A stretch of 64,000 nucleotides of DNA from RGVT01 sp037129475 (GTDB taxonomy: Bacteria > Planctomycetota > Planctomycetia > Pirellulales > UBA1268), in NCBI GenBank assembly GCA_037129475.1, contig JBAXUY010000004.1:1-64000 (forward strand), read 5' to 3'. Below the pieces are notes generated by a model. The model was not told where the DNA came from. It ran no database searches and saw nothing but the letters and a program-made list of their open reading frames with translations. Every line of letters begins with the position of its first letter. Position 1 is the first letter of the stretch. Shown here piece after piece: positions 41,495 to 50,658 of the stretch. Both the position numbers and the translations under genes were made by a program.

Positions 41495-42748
41495 ATGACC
41501 GACTCCATCATCACGATCGAAAACCTTGGCAAGAGGTATCGCCTTCGGCACGAGGCGAAGGCGCCGTATCACACCCTGCGCGAGGCAGTCGCCGGCAAAG
41601 TGCAGCAACTGTTCGGTCTCCGGAAATCCGTCACCGAGGCCCCGACGCAGGAGGACTTTTGGGCGCTCCGTGATGTGAGCCTCGAAATTCAGCGGGGCGA
41701 TGTTGTCGGTATCATCGGCCGCAATGGCGCCGGCAAGTCAACGCTCCTGAAGATCCTTTCTCGAATCACCGAACCGACAACGGGCCGAGTCCGGCTCGGT
41801 GGCCGTGTGGCCAGCCTGCTTGAAGTCGGCACTGGCTTCCACCCTGAACTCACCGGTCGCGAAAACATCTACCTGAACGGCGCGATCCTGGGCATGACCA
41901 AGGCGGAAATTCGAGCACAGTTTGACGAGATCGTAGCGTTCGCCGAGGTAGAACGATTTCTCGATACACCCGTAAAGCACTACTCCAGTGGCATGTATGT
42001 CCGCCTCGCGTTCGCAGTTGCAGCACACCTCGAACCGGAGATACTTATCGTCGACGAAGTGTTGGCTGTTGGCGATGCTCAGTTCCAGAAAAAATGCTTG
42101 GGCAAGATGCGGGCCGTCGCCGAGCACTCCGGCCGAACCGTACTGTTTGTGAGCCACAACATGGCCACAATCAGCAGCCTCACGAACCAGGTTCTCATGC
42201 TGCGTGCGGGAGGTGTTGACTATCAGGGAGACACAGCGGAAGGAATCCGCCGATATCTGGCCGTGCCAGGCACTATAAGGGGGCTTTACATAGCAGAAAG
42301 AGTCAATACCACGAAGCCGTACGTTTCGCGGATAGCATTACAGCCAGAGGGCTCGAAATATGTGCACTTGAGCGGCAAGCCGCTTGACATCGTTTTCGAG
42401 GTGAGACACACGACGCCGATCGTTGGTGGATGCTTGTCGTTCCAGATTGTCAACCAGTTTCAACAGCCCGTAATTCACTGTTCTATCCTCGCGCCTAATG
42501 AACCAAACAAGGATCTTTTCCGAAAAGCTGGAGCCACCGTACTCCGGTGCCGGATTCCGAGACTTGCTCTAAACGTAGGCACTTACACTCTTAAGACTTT
42601 CCTGTCCGAGCCTCCCGGAGGCACACTGTTCGAAACGCTCGAGGGCGTCTGTCCGTTCGATGTCGATATGGCCGAGCCTTCGACGTTGTGGGGTTGGCGC
42701 CCGGACGCGTGTTCGTACCACGAACGTTACGTCTGGGAGATAGTATGA
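41495..42748 (+). CDS. wzt: ABC polysaccharide exporter ATPase with C-terminal glycan-binding domain (Wzt-like)
   Basis: A 417-residue ATPase. Walker A GRNGAGKST is at 75-83, the signature YSSGMYVRLA near 163-172 and Walker B ILIVDEVLAVGD near 183-194. Residues after about 285 form a beta-sandwich of the Wzt C-terminal type (KPLDIVFEVRHTTPIVGGCLSFQIVN, VGTYTLKTFLSEPPG). This type reads the capped end of the finished polysaccharide and gives export specificity. Base composition becomes more AT-rich in the C-terminal third, consistent with exchange of the binding domain between strains. Confidence 0.92.
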   Translation: MTDSIITIENLGKRYRLRHEAKAPYHTLREAVAGKVQQLFGLRKSVTEAPTQEDFWALRDVSLEIQRGDVVGIIGRNGAGKSTLLKILSRITEPTTGRVRLGGRVASLLEVGTGFHPELTGRENIYLNGAILGMTKAEIRAQFDEIVAFAEVERFLDTPVKHYSSGMYVRLAFAVAAHLEPEILIVDEVLAVGDAQFQKKCLGKMRAVAEHSGRTVLFVSHNMATISSLTNQVLMLRAGGVDYQGDTAEGIRRYLAVPGTIRGLYIAERVNTTKPYVSRIALQPEGSKYVHLSGKPLDIVFEVRHTTPIVGGCLSFQIVNQFQQPVIHCSILAPNEPNKDLFRKAGATVLRCRIPRLALNVGTYTLKTFLSEPPGGTLFETLEGVCPFDVDMAEPSTLWGWRPDACSYHERYVWEIV

Positions 42749-43014
42749 ACTTTATCAGTGCAGAAGACCGCGCGACACTGCACGGCAACAAGCTAGTCAA
42801 AGCCGTGCACGCGAGCTCAGTGCCTGGAATCGCCTTGCGCCTGATAACCAACTTTTTCTTCTGCCACATCGCACCGTTGAACCGGTCAGCTGACTGGCCC
42901 GACGCATCTCACAAGGTCCTGGATGCGAGCAATCCAAGTCATCGGCTATACGTAGGCCTACGGTTAGTGGTAGCTCAGCGGCCTGAGTCGACTGCGAGCC
43001 AACGTCTATGTTGA
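42745..43014 (+). CDS. short protein overlapping Wzt, possibly a truncated gene
   Basis: An 89-residue open frame whose ATG overlaps the Wzt stop (ATGA), the coupling style used throughout this operon. The sequence starts MNFISAEDRATLHGNKLVK and has a short hydrophobic piece (IALRLITNFFFC). It matches no family known to me. The overlap and position make translation plausible. The low similarity and AT-richer composition suggest a broken remainder of a lost glycan gene. Confidence 0.35.
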   Translation: MNFISAEDRATLHGNKLVKAVHASSVPGIALRLITNFFFCHIAPLNRSADWPDASHKVLDASNPSHRLYVGLRLVVAQRPESTASQRLC

Positions 43015-43134
43015 ACTGAGGGTGGCGTATTCCCCAATATCGAATTGATATTTCCAGCGATTGCCGTCCACTTCATTAATAAATTCTTCGCATTGCCAGG
43101 CAGTGTCAATTAGCTACAAGGCCATACAGCCATA

Positions 43135-43983
43135 ATGAAACTTTTCGGCGGTACATTATCTCGGCTGGTTCGGTGTCTCAAGCGATCACCCGATCGCTTC
43201 CGGGAGGTTCTGCGCACGTTGCCGGAGGTCGTTGCGGGCCGTGAATACGCAAGAGCTTATCGGGAAAACGGGATTCGGCCTAGCCGCGCTGAACCTGCGC
43301 TAGCAAACCCCTTGGAGAACTACTTCGACGCGCACCATATTGGGCCTGGAATCTGGAAGTGGCGGCATTACCTTGAGATCTATCATCGACACCTCGCCAA
43401 GTTTAGGGGGCGCGCCATCAACTGCGTGGAAGTGGGAGTCTTTAGCGGCGGCAGCTTGAGAATGTGGGAGTGGTACTTCGGCCCACAAGCGCACATTCAT
43501 GGAGTTGATCTCGACGAAGGCACGCGGGCTTACCAGAACGCTCACGTGACTATTCATATCGGCGACCAGGAAGACCGGACGTTCTGGGCGCGTTTTCGGA
43601 ACGCTGTGCCGTCGCTCGACATATTGTTGGACGACGGTGGCCACACGCCACAGCAGCAGCAGATCACCCTCGAGGAGATTCTTCCCCATCTACGTGCGGG
43701 CGGTGTGTATATCTGCGAAGATATACACAACGAGGGCAACGCGTTCACTGCCTACGTGTCTGGTTTGATCGACCAATTGCATGCCGCCACCTCGGGCGCA
43801 CCTATTCAAACAAACTCTTTTCAGGCATCCGTATTCTCAGTACACGTTTACCCCTTTGTCGTTGTGATTGAAAAACGCGACCGTCCGCTTCCATCCCTCA
43901 CCGCCGAACGGCATGGCTCGGAGTGGCAGCCGCCCGTTGTCGTTCGCCAGGGCTATGGCAAAATCATGGGGCGCGGTGGCTAG
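43135..43983 (+). CDS. class I methyltransferase, CmcI/TylF-like
   Basis: A 282-residue SAM-dependent methyltransferase. The nucleotide-binding strand and loop are NCVEVGVFSGGSLRMWEWYFGP (about residues 96-117), with the acidic end HGVDLDE. The metal-site-like LDILLDDGGHTPQQQ and VYICEDIH motifs place it with the CmcI/macrocin O-methyltransferase-like group. A sugar O-methyl transfer is likely, since such enzymes are common in glycan loci. It lies in an AT-richer stretch with a 120-bp gap before it. Confidence 0.75.
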   Translation: MKLFGGTLSRLVRCLKRSPDRFREVLRTLPEVVAGREYARAYRENGIRPSRAEPALANPLENYFDAHHIGPGIWKWRHYLEIYHRHLAKFRGRAINCVEVGVFSGGSLRMWEWYFGPQAHIHGVDLDEGTRAYQNAHVTIHIGDQEDRTFWARFRNAVPSLDILLDDGGHTPQQQQITLEEILPHLRAGGVYICEDIHNEGNAFTAYVSGLIDQLHAATSGAPIQTNSFQASVFSVHVYPFVVVIEKRDRPLPSLTAERHGSEWQPPVVVRQGYGKIMGRGG

Positions 43984-44073
43984 AAGGGCGATGACTGGGT
44001 TGGATGCAGCAATTTCTGGGGCCAACAATATCGCCGCATCGCTAGGATGTGCGAGCAGAAAGTGCAGCGATCC

Positions 44074-44940
44074 ATGAACCCGCTGCTTCATAGCGGTCCC
44101 ACACTGCCACTACGTAGGTTTCTTCGGAAAGCGGAGTTGCATCTGCGCAGCTTATTAGGATCTGAGGCTGCGAGGCTAGAGCAGGAGTATGCACGGTTGC
44201 GCCGATTCGGAAGCGGCGAAGCGATGACGACGATACTCGGGCGGCCTCTCAGGCTGTCTCATGCAGCGTCCTTCGAGGGGATGCACCGTGACATTTTCAT
44301 ACGGGAGATCTACAGGTTCAGTGCCGTAGCTGAACGCCCGCGGATCCTCGACTGCGGCGCGAACGTGGGACTCGCGAGCATCTATCTAGCCCGGAGACAC
44401 CCACAAGCACGCATTACTGCGTTTGAGGCAGATCCACGGATCGCGGAGCTAACCCGGGAAAATCTGGACGCGTTCGGTCTTGAACGCGTCCAGTTGGTTG
44501 CCGCCGCTGTTGCCGACCACGACGGGACGGTGACGTTTTCCGCAACCGGCGACCTGGCGGGCCGCGTTGGGCACGATGCATCGCTTCAGCCGAAGCGCAC
44601 ATGCGTCGTGCCAGCGGTGCGGCTTGCTCCGTACCTGGAGGAATCGGTGGATTTTCTAAAAATCGACATCGAGGGGGCCGAGCATGATGTACTTGCGGGT
44701 GTAGTAGATCAGCTTTGCAACGTAAGGATGTTATTCGTCGAGCATCATGGATTCGCGGATGAAAGGCAGCGGCTTTCCGAGTTACTACAACTACTGTCGG
44801 GCGCAGGATTTCGTTACTACATTACCAGCGCCCACGATTTTCGTCGGTGCCCGATGGAAGACTCCGAGCTGAATTGTGGCATGGATTTGCAGTTGAACAT
44901 CTTCTGTGTACGGAAAGATGGATTGCCCACCAGCGGCTGA
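44074..44940 (+). CDS. FkbM-family methyltransferase
   Basis: A 288-residue SAM-dependent methyltransferase from ATG 44074 (ATG 44047 would add nine residues). FkbM landmarks: RILDCGANVGLASIYLARRHPQARITAFEADP (about residues 80-111) and VDFLKIDIEGAEHDVLAG. The family often methylates sugar hydroxyls. Weak ribosome-binding signals leave the start open. It is followed by 355 bp without a gene. Confidence 0.82.
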   Translation: MNPLLHSGPTLPLRRFLRKAELHLRSLLGSEAARLEQEYARLRRFGSGEAMTTILGRPLRLSHAASFEGMHRDIFIREIYRFSAVAERPRILDCGANVGLASIYLARRHPQARITAFEADPRIAELTRENLDAFGLERVQLVAAAVADHDGTVTFSATGDLAGRVGHDASLQPKRTCVVPAVRLAPYLEESVDFLKIDIEGAEHDVLAGVVDQLCNVRMLFVEHHGFADERQRLSELLQLLSGAGFRYYITSAHDFRRCPMEDSELNCGMDLQLNIFCVRKDGLPTSG

Positions 44941-45295
44941 TTCACACACTCTCGCAGTTGAGACTCTATAGTCCCTGCCTAGAACCTATTCGAAGCAGGT
45001 TTTCGATCGAATTGAGACACGTTGTCAGATTCGATAAAGGCTCTCTGCTACGGCCGGGCCTCCGAGCAAGCGGTGCCCACTAGGGTCGCGAAGCTTGCGA
45101 AAACGGCGATTGCATGTCCTGCAAACAGAATCAAGCTACTCCGATGCATCCGCTGCCTTGCGCTGAAGCATTCGAGCGATTGTAGTTGTCGTTAACTTGT
45201 TGCCACTTTTGAGAGACTGCCGCACTTTCTTGATTGATTCGCAAAACTTGCCAAGAGTCTCGCCACACCTGACCGATTAGCAGGGAAATTGTCTC
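44941..45295. other. 355-bp gene-free spacer in the polysaccharide block
   Basis: AT-richer than the neighbouring genes, with no REP copy and no protein-like frame. Weak promoter-like pieces occur (TTGCGC then TGTAGT 17 bases later, near 45155-45190), but none is convincing. It may mark an internal operon boundary before the glycosyltransferase run that starts at 45296. Confidence 0.4.
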
Positions 45296-46192
45296 GTGCT
45301 TGAAATCGTGACGACCGCCGATCGCAGTTTCCGACTACCGTTGGCAGTCATGTTTGCAAGTCTGACGCGAACCATGCGCGCCGATTCATTGCGGGTGACG
45401 GTGCTAACCGACTCGCTTGAAGCGTCCGACGTCGTAGCGATTGCGGGCGACTTGGAAACCCAGTGCGTCCATGTACCACCAAATCTCGTCGCCGGCGCAC
45501 ATCTTCCAGGCTACCTAAAAGCGCCCACACTCTACCGCTTACTCCTGGGCGATCTCATGCCGGGTAACGTGGATCGGGTGATCTATGTCGATGCGGATAC
45601 GATCATTCGGCGCGACATCACGGATCTTTGGGAGGAGAACCTCGCCGGCCACTCGACGGCGGCCGTCATGGATCCGGTGATTCCATGGGCAGCTTGTCCG
45701 GATGGGCTGCCTTGGCAAGAACTCTCGCTACCTCCCGATGCCGCTTATTTCAATGCGGGAATGATGGTGATCGACCTGGGCCGGTGGCGTCGGGAGCGGA
45801 TCGGGCAAAAGGCGCTCGCCTTTCTGCGAACTCACCGTTTACCGCATGCCGATCAGGGCGGGCTTAATGCAGCGCTCTCCGGGCAATGGAAGCGACTCGA
45901 ACCCTCGTGGAACCTGCAAGCCGGCCACCTACTTACTGCGCGCAGCCTCACTCACGTCGTCGAGACCCCCGAGGCCCTCGACGAAGCCCGAAGGACCCCC
46001 GCCATCGTGCATTTCAATAACTCGCCATTTGGTCGCCCTTGGGAAGGCGGTTGCGTTCACCCCTTCAAGGACGAGTGGTTGTCCCGTGTCGATGAAACTC
46101 CATTATGCGGGTGGCGCCCGCCTGCCCACGCGCCCCGCGTGCCTTTCCTTGTCCGCTTGCGCCGCGCGGCGGCTCTTGTCATCAAGGGATGA
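45296..46192 (+). CDS. GT8-family glycosyltransferase
   Basis: A 298-residue GT-A enzyme of family 8 (LgtC/glycogenin-like). The metal-binding DxD is Asp99-Ala-Asp101 in DRVIYVDADTI. FNAGMMVIDLGRWR, LPHADQGGLNAAL and IVHFNNSPFGRPW are the other family motifs. It is a retaining transferase of galactose or glucose type. The GTG start 45296 has AGGGA about 9 bases upstream. It begins a long chain of 4-bp overlapping genes. Confidence 0.88.
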   Translation: MLEIVTTADRSFRLPLAVMFASLTRTMRADSLRVTVLTDSLEASDVVAIAGDLETQCVHVPPNLVAGAHLPGYLKAPTLYRLLLGDLMPGNVDRVIYVDADTIIRRDITDLWEENLAGHSTAAVMDPVIPWAACPDGLPWQELSLPPDAAYFNAGMMVIDLGRWRRERIGQKALAFLRTHRLPHADQGGLNAALSGQWKRLEPSWNLQAGHLLTARSLTHVVETPEALDEARRTPAIVHFNNSPFGRPWEGGCVHPFKDEWLSRVDETPLCGWRPPAHAPRVPFLVRLRRAAALVIKG

Positions 46193-47388
46193 CGCAGAGC
46201 CCACGGGCGGCTTCGATGACATTTTCTTCCCACGACAAGCCGTCGGTCCTGATCGTCTGCGACCAATTCCCTCCGATGAAAGGCGGAATCGGGGATTACA
46301 CGGTCCTGCTCGCCAATGCACTGATCGACCAGGGAGTCGAGGTGTCGCTTCTCGTCCCCGAGGGAAGCAGCCATGCCGGATGCCGTGCCCCGATCGCCGC
46401 AACCTACCCTGCTTGGTCGTGGTCCACCTTGCCCCACCTCCATCGCACCCTGATGGCGACGCGTGCCCAATGGATACACCTTCAGCACAACGGTGGCCTG
46501 TATGCAAACTGCCGACTGGCCGCCTATTTCCTCCCGATGTACCTCCACTGGAAGCGATGGCCGGGCCGGATTGCCGTGACATTCCACGACGTCAACCCGC
46601 CGCGATTGTTTCCAAAAGCCGGCCCCCTCAGAGACTGGGTGGTGAGCAACCTCGCCAAGCATGCGGATCTGGCGATCGCCGCAGACACCACGGATGTCGC
46701 CCGCTTGCGAGCACGCGGTGCGGTCGTGCACCAGATTCCCATCGGGAGCAACATTCCAATCTCCCGCGTGGGAAGCGAGTCTTCCCAGGCGATCCGTGCC
46801 CGCTACGGCATTCCGGCCGATCACTTTCTTGTCGGTCATTTCGGCACCAGTCTCGGTTTGGATACGCTGTTCGAGGCCGTTGCGAACATGTCGGACACGA
46901 CCCTGCTGCTCATCGGCAAGACTGAAGCCGTCGGCACCCCGGGGGCCATCGATCAACTGCCCCCCGCGCTCCGATCCCAGTTGACTGCTCTGGGCATCGG
47001 CCCACGTGTGCGCTGGACGTCACATCTCGCCGCCGAAGCCGTGGCCGATGCTCTCGCTGCCTGCGACATGATCGTATTGCCCTATCCCGGCGGTGCGTCT
47101 TTGCGACACGGCGGTCTCGTAGCGGCGATCAACCAAGGGCGGGCCGTCGTCACCACAACACCAAAGACGCCGCTCGTCGGCTTCGATACCGGCAACTCCC
47201 TCGTGATCGTGCCTCCGTGCGACGCTCCCGCGTTGCTCACAGCCATGAACGAGGTTCGGCTCGATCCGGCCAGGAATTTGCAACTGGAGCATGCGGCGAC
47301 CACGGCGCGAGAGTCGTTTACCTGGGAGACGATCGCCCGTGAGCACGCGAGGCTTTACACCGCGTCCCGCCACGCGTCTCGATCATGA
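46189..47388 (+). CDS. GT4-type glycosyltransferase
   Basis: A 399-residue GT-B protein. The N-terminal domain holds VLIVCDQFPPMKGGIGDYTVLLANALIDQGVEVSLL, and HDVNPPRLFPKAGPLRDWVV is in the acceptor half. The donor half has weak but recognisable LVGHFGTSLGLDTLFEAV and DMIVLPYPGGASLRHGGLVAAINQGRAVVTT. The ATG overlaps the upstream stop. The acceptor sugar is unknown. Confidence 0.82.
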   Translation: MTQSPRAASMTFSSHDKPSVLIVCDQFPPMKGGIGDYTVLLANALIDQGVEVSLLVPEGSSHAGCRAPIAATYPAWSWSTLPHLHRTLMATRAQWIHLQHNGGLYANCRLAAYFLPMYLHWKRWPGRIAVTFHDVNPPRLFPKAGPLRDWVVSNLAKHADLAIAADTTDVARLRARGAVVHQIPIGSNIPISRVGSESSQAIRARYGIPADHFLVGHFGTSLGLDTLFEAVANMSDTTLLLIGKTEAVGTPGAIDQLPPALRSQLTALGIGPRVRWTSHLAAEAVADALAACDMIVLPYPGGASLRHGGLVAAINQGRAVVTTTPKTPLVGFDTGNSLVIVPPCDAPALLTAMNEVRLDPARNLQLEHAATTARESFTWETIAREHARLYTASRHASRS

Positions 47389-48518
47389 CACGCCTCCTCG
47401 CGATCGCTACGGCCTTCGTCGTTCCCGAAAATCGAGTTGTGTTCAAGGCTCTTGCCGATGATTTCGGCTTCGATGTCACCTTGGTCAGTCCGAATACATG
47501 GATACAGCATCGCTATGGCAGCGAGCAGCGGTTTACAGTCGAGCCGGAAGTCCGGCCAGGATATCGACTCGTGCCACTGCGGTTTACCGCAGGCAGATTC
47601 GACCGCTACCACTCCCTGATGCCTGAACTTGTGCGGGCGCGCCCCCGGATCGTCGTGTGCGCCCAGGAATTCAATTCCTTCGCCGCCGTCCACTCGCTCA
47701 TTCTCGCCCGCGTCGCCGCCTGCAACCCGCTCACCGTGAGTTGCAGTCTTCAAAATATCCCTTACGCACCGAGCCGTTTCCGCCATCGCCTCCGCGAATG
47801 GGCCGGGCTCATGATGTCCGATGTCATCCTCGCCTCGTGCAATGACGCGGCCGCCTTGCTGAAAAGTCGTGGCTACCGCGGCAGGACGGAGATCCTCTAT
47901 CCGCTCGGTGCCGCGAGCGTGAGCCCACCGCCGCCAGGCGAACCTCGAACCCGAGGCGCTCCATTCACGGTCGGGTTTGTCGGGCGAATCGCGGCTGAAA
48001 AGGGCGTATTCACGCTCGCAGAAGCATGTGCACAACTCGGCGGGGACGTGCGGCTGCTTCTCGTGGGAGATGGCCCGGATCGTTCACAACTCGAGAACCG
48101 TCTCGCGCAGCTTGGAATCGCGGGCCGTACGACCTTCGTCGGCCTGGTCAGCCGGGACAAGGTGCCTGAATACTATGCCCGCATGGATGCGCTCGCGATG
48201 CCGTCGCTCAGCACGCCGACGTGGAAGGAACAGTTCGGCGTCGTGCTCGCCGAAGCCATGCTCATGGGGTTGCCCATCGTGGGCTCGACCAGCGGGGCGA
48301 TCCCCGAGGTGATCGGCGATGCCGGGCTCCTGTTCCCGGAGGGCGACGCCAAGGCCCTGGCTGAAAAACTCCGCACTCTCAAGGATGACCCGGATAACTG
48401 GCGGAATCTCTCCGTCCGCGCACGTGCCAGGGCCGAGACGTACTTCACGCCTCGTGCTATGGCGACTCAACTCGTCAACCTTTTTGCCGACCTGGGCGCC
48501 ATCGGAGAGAAGGTATGA
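47385..48518 (+). CDS. GT4-family glycosyltransferase
   Basis: A 377-residue GT-B enzyme. The donor domain starts TVGFVGRIAAEKGVFTLAEACAQLG. VGDGPDRSQLENRLAQLGI and the EX7E motif in EQFGVVLAEAMLMGLPIVGSTSGAIPEVIG are complete. ATGA overlap with the previous gene and with the next one. A retaining transferase for the same glycan is expected. Confidence 0.88.
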   Translation: MTRLLAIATAFVVPENRVVFKALADDFGFDVTLVSPNTWIQHRYGSEQRFTVEPEVRPGYRLVPLRFTAGRFDRYHSLMPELVRARPRIVVCAQEFNSFAAVHSLILARVAACNPLTVSCSLQNIPYAPSRFRHRLREWAGLMMSDVILASCNDAAALLKSRGYRGRTEILYPLGAASVSPPPPGEPRTRGAPFTVGFVGRIAAEKGVFTLAEACAQLGGDVRLLLVGDGPDRSQLENRLAQLGIAGRTTFVGLVSRDKVPEYYARMDALAMPSLSTPTWKEQFGVVLAEAMLMGLPIVGSTSGAIPEVIGDAGLLFPEGDAKALAEKLRTLKDDPDNWRNLSVRARARAETYFTPRAMATQLVNLFADLGAIGEKV

Positions 48519-49525
48519 ACTCCGCGGAATCGGGTTCGACCGACTCCGGGTGTCTGCCCGCGCCGTACCGGATCCTGCCCCACGAACTCCCGTTCCGGAT
48601 TCCCGGTTTCCTCAAGCAGGCCCGCCCGTCGGACCGGGTGCTTGCCCCCGTCGCCTGCGATTGCGAGACCTGGTTTGATTCCTTCGCGAGTCACGTGGCT
48701 TCGAGCGTTGGTCGTCGATTCCTGCCCGTCTGCAGAATGAGCGATGGGGAGTTTTTCTTCCTCTTTGGCCGTCAACCTCCGAGCCTACGGCTTTCGGCCG
48801 CCGCACGTTTTCGCCGGCGGATTCGGCAGGCACTCGGCTCGTTGAGGGGTATGGCGAGGGGATTCCATGCATCGACTGCAGCCAGTGTGTCGTCGGGCGA
48901 CTTTAGCGCAGCGGAATGGCGACGGTATCGCCCGCTGCTCTCCCAGGATTATCTGGCGGTACTCGAGGCCGGCGTTCTCGGCATCCACCTCTCGTATGGC
49001 AAGTCAGCCTTTCAGGAGCACTATTTTCCAGCAATCGCCCGCTGGCTCGCGCAGGCTGATCGGCGATTAACCCTCGCCAATTACGTGCCGTTCTACTTCG
49101 TTTATGCGCTGCTGCGCGGGCCGCGGTTTCGCGAAATCATCGCAAACAGGCGACTGTTGGTCGTGCATTCTGCAACCGGCGTCAAACGCGACTCGATCAT
49201 CGCAGCGCTTCGCCAGCATGGCGCACGATCTGTCTCATGGCTTGCCATATCATCGAATCGTTCCTTCGCCGACACGCTCGATCTCTCGTCGGTCACCGAC
49301 GCTCCGGATGCTTGCTTGGTCGGCGCCGGAATCGGCAAATCGCGAGTCATCCGCCAACTGGAGCCCCTCGGCGTGCCGTGCATCGACGCCGGCTATGCAT
49401 TCGAGGTGTGGGCCGATCCCGACAAGCAGTGGGATCGACCATACATGACACCGGACGAAGTCTTCGACGCAACAAAAGTGCGTTTCCTGTCGCCCGATGA
49501 CCGTGCCATGCTCGGACGCACATGA
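48515..49525 (+). CDS. GT-D-fold glycosyltransferase-like protein
   Basis: A 336-residue protein. RMSDGEFFFLFG near residue 73 corresponds to the RxGDGE motif of GT-D enzymes (DUF1792/DGT1-type). Later HSATGVKRDSIIAALRQHGARSV and LVGAGIGKSRVIRQLEPLGVPCIDAGYAFEVWAD match the C-terminal part of that fold, where a Gly-Lys pair and an IDxG segment recur. If correct it would add a sugar by the GT-D mechanism. Position in a chain of glycosyltransferase genes supports this. Confidence 0.55.
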   Translation: MNSAESGSTDSGCLPAPYRILPHELPFRIPGFLKQARPSDRVLAPVACDCETWFDSFASHVASSVGRRFLPVCRMSDGEFFFLFGRQPPSLRLSAAARFRRRIRQALGSLRGMARGFHASTAASVSSGDFSAAEWRRYRPLLSQDYLAVLEAGVLGIHLSYGKSAFQEHYFPAIARWLAQADRRLTLANYVPFYFVYALLRGPRFREIIANRRLLVVHSATGVKRDSIIAALRQHGARSVSWLAISSNRSFADTLDLSSVTDAPDACLVGAGIGKSRVIRQLEPLGVPCIDAGYAFEVWADPDKQWDRPYMTPDEVFDATKVRFLSPDDRAMLGRT

Positions 49526-50658
49526 TGCCTTCAGCATGTATGCCGCGTCGCTACGTGTTTTGGCAGCCGATTCCTTCGATGCATCAGATGCCTTTCTTGG
49601 AGGCCTTGCGTCAGACGGTCGACAGCGAAGTGATTTGCGTTCATGCGGAAGACGTGCCGGCGGATCGAATCGCGCTGGGCTGGTCAATACCGTCGGCAGT
49701 CGGTGTGAAGGTGATGCAGCCACGGGAGGCAGAATCGTCCCGCCTCCTGGCGGCAGACGGCGGCGATACGTTTCACCTGTTTTCCGGCATCCACTGCCAT
49801 CCTTTCGTGTCGGCGATGTTTCGGAAGGCGATGCAGCTCAGGCTGGCGACGGGCGTGATTTCTGAGGCGCACGATGGACGCGGGATTCGCGGGTTCGCCC
49901 GGCGCATGAGATCCCGCATCGATGCGATCCGCTATGCGTCGCGCATCCAAGTGATACTTGCGATGGGAAGCCTCGGTGTCGACTGGTATCGCACGGCTGG
50001 CTTCAGGCCCGAGACGATCTTCCCCTTCGCGTACGTTGGAAGCCCACAGGTGTTGTCGCCGCAAGCTGCGACAACCGGCGACCGGCCGTTCTCGTTGGCG
50101 TTCGTGGGCCAATTGATCCCTCGCAAGGGAATCGACCTTCTGTTCCGTGCCCTTGCCACACTGGGTGAACTGCCGTGGAGGCTTGAGATTGCAGGGACGG
50201 GTCCGCTCGAACCCATGCTCCGCGACATGGCGACGGCCGAGGGCATATCAGATCGCATCACCTGGCATGGCTCTCTTCCGAATCAGGCGGTGGGGGCGAT
50301 GCTTGCATCGTGTGATCTGCTCGTTCTTCCCAGCCGCTTCGACGGGTGGGGAGTCGTTGTCAACGAGGCCCTCTCGGCCGGAACGCCCGTCGTCTGTTCC
50401 GATGCCTGTGGTGCCGCAGACCTGCTCGCCACTCCGCAACTCGGACGAACCTTTCGGGCCGCAAGCGTGCAGTCGCTCGGGCTCGTCATACGCCAGCAGT
50501 TGGCCCAAGGCCGTCCGACCGGAACCACCCGCGAACTCATTCGCGATCGAGCTGCAGCGTGTTCCCCAGGCAGTGTCGCCGGATATTTCGTGAAAATCAC
50601 CCAGGCGGTGCGAACGCACACGGATCCACCGCCCCCGCCCTGGCGATTTGCAGTATGA
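49522..50658 (+). CDS. GT4-family glycosyltransferase
   Basis: A 378-residue GT-B enzyme. The donor half has FSLAFVGQLIPRKGIDLLFRAL, LEIAGTGPLEPMLRDMA and RFDGWGVVVNEALSAGTPVVCSDACGAADLL. The usual EX7E motif reads DGWGVVVNE, with Asp in the first position. ATGA overlaps on both sides. Confidence 0.85.
   Translation: MMPSACMPRRYVFWQPIPSMHQMPFLEALRQTVDSEVICVHAEDVPADRIALGWSIPSAVGVKVMQPREAESSRLLAADGGDTFHLFSGIHCHPFVSAMFRKAMQLRLATGVISEAHDGRGIRGFARRMRSRIDAIRYASRIQVILAMGSLGVDWYRTAGFRPETIFPFAYVGSPQVLSPQAATTGDRPFSLAFVGQLIPRKGIDLLFRALATLGELPWRLEIAGTGPLEPMLRDMATAEGISDRITWHGSLPNQAVGAMLASCDLLVLPSRFDGWGVVVNEALSAGTPVVCSDACGAADLLATPQLGRTFRAASVQSLGLVIRQQLAQGRPTGTTRELIRDRAAACSPGSVAGYFVKITQAVRTHTDPPPPPWRFAV

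Noticed and set aside
42955..43014. Possible tRNA-like stretch around GGTTAGTGGTAGCTCAGCGG
   Set aside because: It resembles a D-arm, but no matching acceptor stem, anticodon loop or T-arm could be folded from the flanks.
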